Position numbers and translations under genes: made by a program. Positions 9,001-15,611 of a DNA stretch of 64,000 nucleotides are shown here, one piece after another (position 1 is the first letter of the stretch; every line of letters begins with the position of its first letter). The notes under the pieces were generated by a model, which had not been told where the DNA came from, ran no database searches, and saw only the letters and a program-made list of their open reading frames with translations. The DNA lies in contig NZ_JAQFIP010000003.1 of NCBI RefSeq assembly GCF_029504735.1, positions 186,001 through 250,000 on the forward strand, read 5' to 3'. Source of the DNA: Ereboglobus sp. PH5-10 (GTDB lineage: Bacteria; Verrucomicrobiota; Verrucomicrobiia; Opitutales; Opitutaceae).

Positions 9001-11500
9001 CACCCGCGACGCCCTGAATCAGGCCGGAGGTGCTGTTGGTGATTGTCACGTTATTGCCGCCGGCGATGCCGTAACTGGCGGCGTCGGTGCCGGTGACTCG
9101 ACCGCTGTTGGTTATCGTGCCGCCGTCGCCCAGGGATATGCCATAAGCGTCGCCCCGGATCAGGCCGGTGGCGGCGTTTGTGATTGTGGTGTCATGGCCG
9201 GCGGCGACACCGGCGCTGGGGGGGGTGTAATCGCCGCCGATGATCGTGCCGCTGTTGAGCACCGTGCTGTTGTTTCCCACCTTGACGCCATGCCCGCCGC
9301 CTTGAATCAGGCCGGTGGCGTTGTTGGTGATTGTTGCATTCTCGCGGGCGTCTATGCCTTCGTATAGCATCTCACTGAAGATCGTGCCGCTGTTGATCAC
9401 CGTGCCGCTGCTCCACAGAGAAATGCCCAAAGTGCGACCATGGATCAGGCCGGCGATGTCATTTGTGATTGTCAGATTGCTCCAGCCGCTAATGCCCTCG
9501 GTCCCCTCGCCGTGAATTGTGCCGCTGTTCGTGATCGTGCCGCCGCCTTTCAGATAAACGCCCTGCCATTCACCTTGAATCAGGCCGGTGGAGCTGTTCG
9601 TGATTATTGCATTATCGGTGACGGTGATGCCGCTGGCGTTGTATCCGACACCCTTGATCGTGCCGCTATTGGTCACCGTGCCCCCGTCCCCCATCAAAAT
9701 GCCGCTGGAGCCGTTTCCGTCGCTCGAGATCACGCCGTAATTGGTCACCGCGCCGTCGGCCCCAAGGGAAATGCCAAAGGTGCCGCCCTGGATCAAGCCG
9801 GCGGCATTGTTGGTGATTGTCGTGTCATCGCCGGCTTCAAGGCCCAAGTCACCCGAGCCGATAATCGCGCCGCTGTTCGTGACCACGCCCCCGGCCCCCA
9901 TGAAAATGCTCCGGGCGCGCTCGCCGATGATCGTGCCGCTGTTCGTCACCACGCCCCCGCTTCCCATCAGAATGCCCGTGGTGCCGCCCCGGATCACCCC
10001 CGTGGCACTGTTTGTGATTGTCGCATCAGCGCCGGCGGCAATGCCATAGGCCAGCGAACCGGTGATAACGCCTTCATTCGTCACCGTGCCCCTGTCCCCC
10101 ATGAAAATGCCAGCCGAGCCGCCTTGGACCAGGCCCGCAGTGATTATAATTGTTGAATCACTGCCGGTTCTTACGCCATAGGCCCGCGAGCCGGTGATAA
10201 TGCCACTATTAGTCACCGTGCCGCTGTCCTCAAAATAGATGCCGGTAACGCCGCCTTGGATCAGGCCGGTGGCGTTGTTTGTGATCGCCACATCCAAATA
10301 GACGGGTGGGTAATCAAGCCGGGCATTGATGCCGAAGGATCCCGTGCCGATGATCGTGCCACTGTTTGTCACCGTGCTGCCATCCCGCATGGTGATGCCG
10401 TTGGCGAGGCCCCTGATCAGGCCGGTGTCGTTGTTTGTGATCACTGCATATTTCCAACCATTGATGCCATCATACAAACTGATGATACTGCCGCTGTTTG
10501 TCACCGTGCCGCTGTCATAAAAGCTTATGGCATGGTTGAGGCCTTGGATCAGGCCGGTGGTGGCGTTTACGATTGTCGTGCCGACATGGCTAATGCTGTC
10601 GATGCCTTTATACGTGTCGCTGAGGATCGTGCCGCTATTCTCCACCGTGCCGCTGCTTGACATGTAAATGCCTGTGGAATAGCCACGAATCAGGCCGGTC
10701 TCGTTGTTTGTGACGGAGCCATTGCTGATGTTGACGGCATGGCGAACTTTGTGCTCCGTGGGATCAGTGTTAGTAATAGTGATCGTGCCGTCGTTAACCA
10801 GCGTGGTCACATCCGAAATGCCTGTATAGAATCCTTGAATCAGGCCGGTGGTGCCGTTTGTGATGCTGCGGACTCCGGAAACGCCAGTTGCCTTTGTGCC
10901 CACGATGCTGCCGCTATTCATGAGCGTGGCGTCGTTTGGCGGATAGTTAATATAAATGCCCGTGCTGTCGCCTTTAATCAGGCCGGCGGCGCTGTTCGTG
11001 ATTGTGATAACACCGCTGCCGGTAATGCCATAATACAGCGTGCCGATGATTCTGCCGGTATTTGTCACCGTGCCCCCGCCCCGCATGTAAATGCCGGCCG
11101 AGCGGCCTTGAATCAGGCCTGTTTCGTAGTTTGTGACGGACGAGGGATTGGTGGCTGAAAAAACACCGTAGTCCGACGAGCTAATGACCGTGCCGGAGTT
11201 GTAAATGTCAGCGCCGCCCTGAAGAAAGTTCAAGGCATTGCCGGACGAATTCACACGCGCGCCGGTGTAGATGATGAGCGTCACGCCTGTCATCGATCCC
11301 GTTATGCTCCCGGAGCCAATCGTGCCGGAAAGCGCATAGCTTCCGGGTGATGAAATATTGTAGCTGTAGCCGGGGGGGATAATTGTCACAGTTTGCGAGG
11401 GCGACTGCACGGCGAGGGACGCCAGCAGGAAGGGCGCGGCGAGGGCGCGCAAACCACGGAGAGTCATCCGATATGATGCGGGATGTTTTATAGTTTTCAT
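1..11500 (-). CDS. Giant autotransporter adhesin-like protein (5' part; runs off the left edge)
   Basis: The minus frame beginning at an ATG at 11500 gave no stop wherever I translated it down to position 1 (over 3800 codons); the C-terminus is outside the window. The product begins MKTIKHP, then a hydrophobic stretch ending near LASLAVQS that looks like a signal peptide. Next come dozens of ~45-residue repeats of the type GTVTNSGTIxGTxxxGI...TNSxxGLIQGG. The last ~900 residues in view have the autotransporter-associated beta-strand (PATR) pattern, such as LTGNNTHTGLATIETAAHL and SGHWLNTGILSVGRYGSGSL. By family knowledge this should be a surface beta-helix passenger followed by an outer-membrane beta-barrel, but the barrel is not visible. 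An in-frame ATG 19 codons upstream (11557) is an alternative start. Ligand and role are unknown. Very sure of the reading frame and family type. Confidence 0.9.
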   Translation of the reverse strand, partial: MKTIKHPASYRMTLRGLRALAAPFLLASLAVQSPSQTVTIIPPGYSYNISSPGSYALSGTIGSGSITGSMTGVTLIIYTGARVNSSGNALNFLQGGADIYNSGTVISSSDYGVFSATNPSSVTNYETGLIQGRSAGIYMRGGGTVTNTGRIIGTLYYGITGSGVITITNSAAGLIKGDSTGIYINYPPNDATLMNSGSIVGTKATGVSGVRSITNGTTGLIQGFYTGISDVTTLVNDGTITITNTDPTEHKVRHAVNISNGSVTNNETGLIRGYSTGIYMSSSGTVENSGTILSDTYKGIDSISHVGTTIVNATTGLIQGLNHAISFYDSGTVTNSGSIISLYDGINGWKYAVITNNDTGLIRGLANGITMRDGSTVTNSGTIIGTGSFGINARLDYPPVYLDVAITNNATGLIQGGVTGIYFEDSGTVTNSGIITGSRAYGVRTGSDSTIIITAGLVQGGSAGIFMGDRGTVTNEGVITGSLAYGIAAGADATITNSATGVIRGGTTGILMGSGGVVTNSGTIIGERARSIFMGAGGVVTNSGAIIGSGDLGLEAGDDTTITNNAAGLIQGGTFGISLGADGAVTNYGVISSDGNGSSGILMGDGGTVTNSGTIKGVGYNASGITVTDNAIITNSSTGLIQGEWQGVYLKGGGTITNSGTIHGEGTEGISGWSNLTITNDIAGLIHGRTLGISLWSSGTVINSGTIFSEMLYEGIDARENATITNNATGLIQGGGHGVKVGNNSTVLNSGTIIGGDYTPPSAGVAAGHDTTITNAATGLIRGDAYGISLGDGGTITNSGRVTGTDAASYGIAGGNNVTITNSTSGLIQGVAGGISLLDGGTITNSGTIIGGIEAGINTTITNSASGLARGMTLGDGSVVVNSGTTGGITGGDDVTITGGAGLIQGISLGAGGTVTNDGKITEGITAGDNATIINNATGRIETFGERIILLGDGGSITNSGTIINIVQELGVTGGDDITITNNATGLIHADFDAISLGDGATITNAGTITGESSSGINSGVDSTITNAATGLIQGGVTSIYLGRGGVVTNSGTIIGTRPSLHGIQGGDNITVTNSTAGLIRGGRNGIFLRNGGVITNSGSIIGELSDGVSGYDGLTITNTTGGLIQGGIDGISLGSDGTVTNSGMIIGTGLHGIKGGDNTTITNASTGLIQGGSIGVSLGINGALVNSGTIIGEIGAGEGTTITNDEGVIQYLSMKDGGGVINRGVILDGISAGDDTTISNAADSLIRGGTAGILLGDGGVVANSGTILGTGSEAYGVTAANNTLVTNTTGGLIEGIHGVRFVASGTVLNAGVISGTGANGAGVYSNGAATLVSNTTGGLISGNYRGVYLGGGGIVLNAGTISGPGAKGPLDSGVSSNANATLVSNTTGGLVLANYYGVHLIAGGTVLNAGTITGVGVYGIGVYSNSNATLVRNTTGGLIQGVERGIALWAGGTVFNSGTVSGTYGVYSHDGVGSVDNAAGGLIQGVTRGVQLAGGGIVANSGAIAATGASGFGVHSSSNATLVSNTTGALIQAGLRGVSLGGGGTLTNAGTISGTGAGGYGVYSLAADTLVDNATSGLIRGGFQGVYLSNGGTVTNSGTIRSANDYAVRVNNGGAHITNTGVIDGGIHAGGTTNVDNQGLVSGGRGTVIGADSTLANTGTIDVTGIAVIFEGAADFDNQGLVRGSLTGVRLNVEGGTLTNSGRIIGTGSSGISGGNDMVITNSATGLIQGGRRGISLQDGGTVTNSGTIVSTQNQSQGIYAGGNSTITNNATGLIQGDWYGISLGDIFLAGVGNGMVTNSGTIISASDGIQAYSNATITNHATGLIQGDYGGISLWSSGTIINSGTIICIEIGCITSHSLSSPATTTITNHATGLIQGAFEAIFIEDRNTITNTGTILGVVSDAIHTRSIDTVITNTNAGLIRGGHAGISLWEGGTVTNSSTILGMAGTGISVDGDATITNHATGLVQGGTGGISLWTGTMINSSTIIGEEGVGFYGGYNVIATNHAAALIQGGGDGALMREGGTLTNSGTILGTGSAGIRGGPYVTIINNAAGLVQGGADGIWVRKEGWGSSDDYGTVTNSGTIIGTESHGIGGEINLIITNSAIGLIQGGSAGVFLENSGMVANSGTIRGVNDYAVRVNNGEAEITNTAAGVIDGGIYAGGITTVDNKGLVTGERGAVIGVSSTLANTGTIDVTGTAVIFEGVADFNNQGLVRGSLAGVHLVVGGTVANSGTIIGTEVHGIEGDDSSIIITNAVIGLIQGGTAGISLASGGTVFNAGVISGSGASNVGIYSDSAATLVSNTTGGLIRGVISGVDLLAGGTVLNSGTISGYGIEILGYGVYSHAGIASVVNAPGGLIHGVLCGIHLGGGGTIANSGTIGGNFGVETVGNAAFVSNTTGGLIWGINRGVYLAAGGTVLNAGTISGTGANAHGVYFLIADTFMENAVGGLIHGVNYGVFIPNGGTLANSGTIRGVKRYAVNADRGVAAITNAGVIDGGIYAGGTTNVGNQGLVSGSLTGVHLGISSTVANSGTIIGTGTESHGIYAVGTVAITNTTGGLIQGAVAGVHMQGGGTVTNAGVLSGTRNAFFGGGYGVYAANAAAHITNEATGLLRGESAGLALTVGGVIINSGSILSTAFYNPDAVGIQGGGARVQLTNHATGLIWGDRFGVRLTDGGEITNSGTIESNEYAVTSVNESMLVSNTTGGLILSERGGVLLQAGGTVLNSGTIDSAVGIHALNTGVAIANATGGLIQGGTLGIRLQTGGEVTNSGTIIGGAATGVSSRDEATITNDATGLIQGGMFGIFLGSGGTVTNSGAIRAPGVPGDFYAFGIESEDEAVITNNAGGLIQGADVGVGLVYGGTLTNSGTISGITDSGVLSEEGRTVVMNMVGGVIRGGEYAVDLLGDDDEAHEVHLWNSSTLAGKLSIAGTASQLVLNGASGSEQAYTSAVTGLTTFTGTLVKQGAGSWLMDTGGIDMRAVDVREGLLTALWDITQLNAAAVNIAADATLAVRATTDATLANTLTGGGLVNLLNTSPTDAVTFSLQPFSPSALSFTGTIGVGGDAQMAVFNFNDAAETTLADATLWLADNSETTLNADRSIGGLNLDGGTFIVKTDTASASGVEPHLLTVKTLYVNETDLTASTTIGIDTDLLSGVPQSADPRIGLAGNIFDIDVVKSGSFLRERTIVHSTESGPEDGIAFDLVDSNGDPIHSGTSSITYGEDSGGGPVGKNTYGYNAITQDGDILLNHGLVSIESLSDIENIVIDPADAIDDTLSAQLTGAGAAGFAFTGSRTIVLGHTDNDYTGATLITGSATLTTAGIDNVIASSTSVTITAGAAFDTDNTDQALRNLSGAGAIHIGDGSLDIINNTAGLVFSGTIDGAGALTLAAGGALILTGNNTHTGLATIETAAHLQLGAAGEGGGASGMIASAAVANSGTLTFNRSDAVTYAGAITGAGDLVQLGGGATTLTGANALTGNLVVKNGSLQIGSGATDGWAGGVIAANAQISSGATLFLNRSDRVTATGTIDAAGYLRGAGDLQLGDAGAGGVIMVAGSGSVNIAGAYVQNARSSLALDASGRGLADAFVVASSATVGGTLSVRGFAAGSAGSSASAVLANNNQVLLETTTGTISGAFASATLDGFDGSGLPNYLLGSIYKSANARQYLAGMTLSWFGAAAYSHGTFTIGAGDTFNVDVAIGNTTAHAGWDGKSLTKLGEGALILSASNTYTGTTLVSGGSLDITNWTGATARVLVGGAAGTSGTLNVSGYLGGASDLYVADQGAAAMTISGSGVVQNTTGAIGNNTNGVGVVTVGGSGHWLNTGILSVGRYGSGSLA
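2800..11200 (-). repeat. Tandem coding repeats of the autotransporter passenger
   Basis: About 60 imperfect tandem units of roughly 135-140 bp, all in frame in the minus strand. On the plus strand each shows the recurrent words atcgtgccgctgtt, caccgtgccgcc and aatcaggccggtgg. In protein each unit reads approximately GTVTNSGTIIGT / GI / TITNSAxGLIQGGxxGI, as expected of one or two beta-helix turns. Units diverge in sequence but keep the length. Two interspersed blocks near 4850-5100 and 6420-6680 resemble one another more closely, suggesting duplication of multi-unit segments. Copy number was estimated by eye. Confidence 0.85.
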
Positions 11501-12132
11501 GGCATTACTGTGTTTGCCGCCCAGAAACGAAAACCCGGGCAGGACGGCGCATGGCATGGATTAATTAACGAAAAAAATCATGGTGTTCCTGGATTCACTT
11601 TCATGGCTCTAGTTTCCTTCAAACTGTCATTTATTTAATTCTTAAAATGGAAAACGCCCCGCTACCAAACCGCCCGATGAAAAAACATATCAATAATATA
11701 GTAAATTATAAAAGCAGTTCGTTCGGTTAAAATGGAGTAAAATGAAACGAATATTTGCATTTATATAATCACAATGCACGACACTCGAAAAAATACCCAC
11801 GAGGGAATTATTTACGGGCAATGTTCAGAATAAAACTAATCAAAATCGACACCGTGCCGGGATATAAAAAGGCGCCCTCGGCGTAATGTTAAAAAAACCT
11901 TTAATATAATTAAACAAAATAATATTAATCAGTTTTTTTATTATAATTTCATAATTTTATAACATACCGCACACAACATGAATTTCATCACAATTTTCGC
12001 GTATGAAATTAATGAAAACACACCGCACCCCACGGATGGCCCTCATCCACGCGGGCCGTCAACGGCGGGGTGAGTCCGCCGTTCCGCGCACCCGACGGGA
12101 ACGCCTCCTTTAAAACCAGTTCGCAAACGGCA
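11501..12132. other. AT-rich intergenic region upstream of the autotransporter
   Basis: This ~630 bp gap is much richer in A and T than its GC-rich surroundings, especially at 11600-12010, with many poly-A and poly-T runs. I see no convincing gene on either strand. It should hold the autotransporter promoter and 5' leader (minus strand), but no clear -35/-10 pair stands out. At its right end is a hairpin (12061-12083) lying downstream of the M23 peptidase gene. The composition suggests a horizontally acquired or regulatory (nucleoid-protein-bound) segment; that is inference. Confidence 0.6.
12061..12083. repeat. Hairpin downstream of the M23 peptidase gene
   Basis: The arms aacggcgg and ccgccgtt are separated by 7 nt, about 50 bp downstream of the minus-strand peptidase stop. 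There is no T-run next to it, so it is more like a REP-type palindrome than a classical intrinsic terminator. Confidence 0.45.
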
Positions 12133-13179
12133 TCATTGCACGAAAAGCAATCCCAGCACCGCGCGAAGATCGCGCCCCGGCACGGGCGCGCCGCGCTGGG
12201 TAAGCACAAGCGATTTGCAGCGCCACGCCTTGAGAATCGCGTCGTCCTTCCAGGTTATCCGCGCCTCGCCCGCGATGCCCGCAATCTCCGTCTCGCCAAG
12301 CGGTGTCCACGCGAAGGGAATCCCCGTCTCGTTAAACAGAATCTCCCAGCCGCCCACGCCGCCGGACGGCACCGGCTTGGTCAGCAACGCCGGATAGCGC
12401 CGTGTAAAATCGGGCACCGCGCGCGTGACATAACGCACACGCACCGCCGGTTTCATCCGCGAGAAATACGCGCGAAAATCAGGAACCTCACCCGCCCGCC
12501 ATTTGCTGAAAAAATCCAGCGGATCAAACCCCATCAGGTTCATTCCGTTCCAGACGCCGTGTTTGTTTTTGCCGCCAAAATCCCGCGCGTCATACCACGG
12601 CTGGAAATTGTCAGTCAGCCGCACGCCAAGCTCGAAGTGCAAATGCGCGCGGCTTTTCGGAATTGCGATCACATCCGAGCTGCGCCCCATCGTCGCGATG
12701 CGCTGCCCGCGCGCGACCGTGTCGCCGGCGCGCAACCCCGGCTGCGCCGCGCTCAGGTGCGCATACAACGAATACACCGCGGGCGACACGCCCGGATGCT
12801 CGATCACAATGTAGCGCCCGTAGTTGCTGTTTCCGGGGATGAGGTTGAGGTGGCGCACCACGCCCGGCAGCACCGCGAAAACCGCGTCGAGCGGCTCGCC
12901 CCGCGTGTCGCGCAGCGTCGGCTTCAAGTCAATCCCCTCGTGAAAACGCCGCCCGCCGTTGCGCGTGCCCCCATACAAGCCCGACGCGACCACGCCCGAC
13001 GCCGTCGGCTGGATATACGCCTCGACTCCCCTGCCCCGCATGAAAGCCGTGTTCGGCGTTGGCCACGCCATGTCGAGCCTCGCCGTTTGCGCCCGCGCCG
13101 CGCCCGCGAACAACAGCGCCGCCGCCACGGCAACGGCTAATTTATAATGAATAATGTATAATTTATAATAAAGAGCCAT
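12133..13179 (-). CDS. Secreted M23-family metallopeptidase (peptidoglycan hydrolase-like)
   Basis: A 348-residue protein from the ATG at 13179; a GTG at 13224 would add 15 residues and overlap the hemW stop. The N-terminus MALYYKLYIIHY...LLFAGAARAQ is a signal peptide, so the protein acts outside the inner membrane. The M23 zinc motifs are intact: H80xxxD84 in HEGID and H179xH181 in HLHFE, with a YSLYAHL segment between. Family members are glycyl- or D,D-endopeptidases that cut peptidoglycan cross-links. The ~150 residues after the catalytic domain are not recognised. The gene follows hemW on the same strand with about 37 bp between them, so co-transcription is likely. Confidence 0.85.
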   Translation of the reverse strand: MALYYKLYIIHYKLAVAVAAALLFAGAARAQTARLDMAWPTPNTAFMRGRGVEAYIQPTASGVVASGLYGGTRNGGRRFHEGIDLKPTLRDTRGEPLDAVFAVLPGVVRHLNLIPGNSNYGRYIVIEHPGVSPAVYSLYAHLSAAQPGLRAGDTVARGQRIATMGRSSDVIAIPKSRAHLHFELGVRLTDNFQPWYDARDFGGKNKHGVWNGMNLMGFDPLDFFSKWRAGEVPDFRAYFSRMKPAVRVRYVTRAVPDFTRRYPALLTKPVPSGGVGGWEILFNETGIPFAWTPLGETEIAGIAGEARITWKDDAILKAWRCKSLVLTQRGAPVPGRDLRAVLGLLFVQ

Positions 13180-13216
13180 GGTGATAAATATCCAGGGAGT
13201 GCCCACCCGCCACCCG

Positions 13217-14461
13217 CTACTCACTGCCCGCCCCTTCCGTCAGAGCGCCCAGCATTTCGGCGGCAATCGCATCGGCTACGAGCCGGCCTTTCAATGTCAG
13301 GCGCAACCTGCCCTCGTCGTTTATTGCAAGCGCGTCGTTTGTCAACCGGTCCACAAGCGCGTCGACTGCCGTCCAGTTCAGGGCGTCCGCGCCCGCTTTC
13401 TTGCGCAACGCACCCACGTCAACACCCTCGTTCATGCGCAGTCCGAAAATCAACGCGTCCTCCGCCAGCAACGCCGGCGTCATCCTCACGCGATCCTCGG
13501 TGACGCGCGCGCCGTCTCGCATGCCCGCCAGCCATTTTTCCAGATCGCGCGCATTCGCGCCGCGCCAGCCCGCGTGCTGCGACGCCGCGCTCGGGCCAAG
13601 GCCGATCCATTCCTCCATGCGCCAGGTGTTCAAATTATGAACACACTCGAAACCGCGCGGCGCAAAGTTGGAAATCTCGTATTGGGGAAACCCCGCCGCG
13701 TCCAGCTCCGCCCAAGTGCGCTCGTAGAGACGCGCCTCGCGCTCCGCGTCCAGCTTCACCTTGCCCTGCGAAAGCTTAACCCACAACGCCGTGTCCTCCT
13801 CGAAGGTCAGGCAATACGTCGAGAGATGATCCGGCCCGAGCGCGAGCGCCTCGCCCACATCGGCAAGCCACGCCTCCTCCTCCTGCCCCGGCAGAGCGAA
13901 CATCATGTCCAGGTTCACATTCTTGAACCCCGCCGCGCGAATCCGCTCGTAGGCGCGATAAATCTGCGACGGCGAGTGACGCCGCCCCAGCGCCTCCAGC
14001 AAATCCGCGCGGAAGCTTTGCACGCCAAGCGAAACGCGCGTCACGCCAATCTCGCGCAACGCCTCCAACCGCGCCTCCGACACCGACCCCGGCGCCAGCT
14101 CAACCGACCACTCTTCCGGCGCGCCCCTCCCTTTCCAAAGTCTGCTCGCGATTCCGCCCAGCCGCAGGATATCCTTCGCGGCGAGCACCCCCGGCGTCCC
14201 TCCGCCCCAAAAAACCGTGTCCACCGCGCGCGTTTTTTTGCCAGCGCCGGTTTCCACCCCGCCGTTTTCCGTCAGGATATCCACCTCGCGCGCAACCCCG
14301 TCCAGATACCGGCGCACCTTTTCCGCCGTCGGAGCCTCCTCGTAAAACGCGCAAAAATCGCATCGTGTCGCGCAAAACGGCACGTGCACATACAACCCGA
14401 GCGCGCGATTTTCAGGGCGCGCGGGCTCGTCCGCATTCTTAAGGGAGTCAATTTCGCTCAT
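13217..14461 (-). CDS. hemW: Radical SAM heme chaperone HemW
   Basis: A 414-residue protein from the ATG at 14461; a TTG two codons earlier is possible. The N-terminal radical SAM motif C30xxxC34xxC37 sits in the HemW-type context LYVHVPFCATRCDFCAFYEE, where a Phe precedes the first Cys. The rest follows the family pattern: a GGGTPG element, then SLGVQSF and a DMMFALPGQ segment, and a C-terminal domain with a GLGPSAAS motif. HemW binds heme and a [4Fe-4S] cluster and delivers heme to targets; many homologues are mislabelled coproporphyrinogen III oxidase (HemN). The divergent neighbour is a lipoprotein gene whose start is only ~57 bp away, so the two promoters must overlap closely. Confidence 0.88.
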   Translation of the reverse strand: MSEIDSLKNADEPARPENRALGLYVHVPFCATRCDFCAFYEEAPTAEKVRRYLDGVAREVDILTENGGVETGAGKKTRAVDTVFWGGGTPGVLAAKDILRLGGIASRLWKGRGAPEEWSVELAPGSVSEARLEALREIGVTRVSLGVQSFRADLLEALGRRHSPSQIYRAYERIRAAGFKNVNLDMMFALPGQEEEAWLADVGEALALGPDHLSTYCLTFEEDTALWVKLSQGKVKLDAEREARLYERTWAELDAAGFPQYEISNFAPRGFECVHNLNTWRMEEWIGLGPSAASQHAGWRGANARDLEKWLAGMRDGARVTEDRVRMTPALLAEDALIFGLRMNEGVDVGALRKKAGADALNWTAVDALVDRLTNDALAINDEGRLRLTLKGRLVADAIAAEMLGALTEGAGSE

Positions 14462-14517
14462 TGCCAAGCGGGAATGTTTGTGTTGCGTTTGCGTCGTTTT
14501 TTAACCGGAAAACACTC

Positions 14518-15534
14518 ATGCAAAACAACCGCACCTTTCACGCGAGATCATTCTTTGTCATCATCAGCGCCCTTGCCGTCCTCGTGCTGGCCGGGTGCGG
14601 CACGCCGTCCATCACCAACCTGACGGCTCCGTCGCTTCCGCCCAACCCGTCGCAAATCTACACGATCACCGCGCGCATCAAGCCGCAGGCATCCAACGTC
14701 GTCGAGGGCAGCACCGTCGCCAAGCTCATCATCGACGGCAACGCCCACAAGATGACCATGATTCCCGACACCCCCGGCATCTACGAATACGAATTCCAGG
14801 CCCCCCCCGGCGTGACCGAACTTCGCTACTACTTCCTCATCGAGTATCAAGTTTCCAATATCGGCATCCTCCGCTCGCGCACCGATTACAGCCCGTTACA
14901 AGTCGCCACGATTGTGGGGCGCGACGCCGTCGGCCTCAGCTCCAACCGCGGCCCCGCCGGCTCGCGAATCGCAATCACCGGACGCGGCTTCACCAGCCAC
15001 GACAACGTCTATTTCAACGACAGCCTCGCGCGATCCATCTACGACTCCGCAAACTCAATCAGCTTCTACGTGCCCGACCTTCCCGCCGAACAAAACTACA
15101 CCGTCTCGATCGGCGACGTCCCCGGCAAACTTGTGATCGGCACCTTCCGAATCGACCCCGGCGCGGACTCAGGCGCACCCGCAACCGTGATTCCCAACGA
15201 TCCGCAACCGGCCGCGACAACCGCCCCCGCGCAAACCGCGCAACAAGGCGGCGCGCTCACGGTCAGCCCCTCGGAAATCAAAATTCGCGAGACCCAGACG
15301 CTCGTCCTCAAGTTCATCACGCCGCAAGTCGTGCAAGGCGCGCCCATGCTCATCGACGTGACGACCGACATCCCCGAAAGCGTGATCATGCCCGAAGTTT
15401 ACGTGCAGCCCGGCAGCAACGTCGGCAGCGTCACCATCAAAGGCGGCACCCCCGCCACCGGCCAGCTCTACGCGCAAATGCCCGGCGCCGACAAACCCCT
15501 CGTAATCCCCGTCACCATCCAGCCGCTCAACTGA
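14518..15534 (+). CDS. IPT/TIG-domain lipoprotein
   Basis: A 338-residue protein from the ATG at 14518. The N-terminus is a lipoprotein signal with lipobox LAGC, so it should be lipid-anchored. Residues ~40-120 look like a beta-sandwich with an IYEYEFQAPPGVTELRYYF segment. Residues ~125-210 fit an IPT/TIG fold (GPAGSRIAITGRGF, then SISFYVPDLP and YTVSIG). A linker rich in Ala, Thr, Gln and Pro follows, then a last beta-rich domain. Function is unknown; the domains suggest protein or carbohydrate interaction at the envelope. A strong hairpin follows the stop. Confidence 0.7.
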   Translation: MQNNRTFHARSFFVIISALAVLVLAGCGTPSITNLTAPSLPPNPSQIYTITARIKPQASNVVEGSTVAKLIIDGNAHKMTMIPDTPGIYEYEFQAPPGVTELRYYFLIEYQVSNIGILRSRTDYSPLQVATIVGRDAVGLSSNRGPAGSRIAITGRGFTSHDNVYFNDSLARSIYDSANSISFYVPDLPAEQNYTVSIGDVPGKLVIGTFRIDPGADSGAPATVIPNDPQPAATTAPAQTAQQGGALTVSPSEIKIRETQTLVLKFITPQVVQGAPMLIDVTTDIPESVIMPEVYVQPGSNVGSVTIKGGTPATGQLYAQMPGADKPLVIPVTIQPLN

Positions 15535-15566
15535 CGCGCGCCCACGAAAACGGATTCCCTTTACAC

Positions 15567-15597
15567 AAACGCCCCGGATTTTTCCGGGGCGTTTTTC
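15567..15597. terminator. Bidirectional intrinsic terminator
   Basis: Stem aaacgccccgga / tccggggcgttt with a 4-nt T loop, followed by T residues on the plus strand and preceded by A residues. It lies between the convergent lipoprotein and histidine-kinase genes and can serve both. Confidence 0.85.
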
Positions 15598-15611
15598 ATG
15601 AAAGGCCGCGC

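Noticed and set aside
2800-11200. A CRISPR-like appearance from regular repeats
   Set aside because: Units are ~135-140 bp, imperfect and in frame in one long coding sequence, with no conserved short repeat plus spacer pattern or cas genes.
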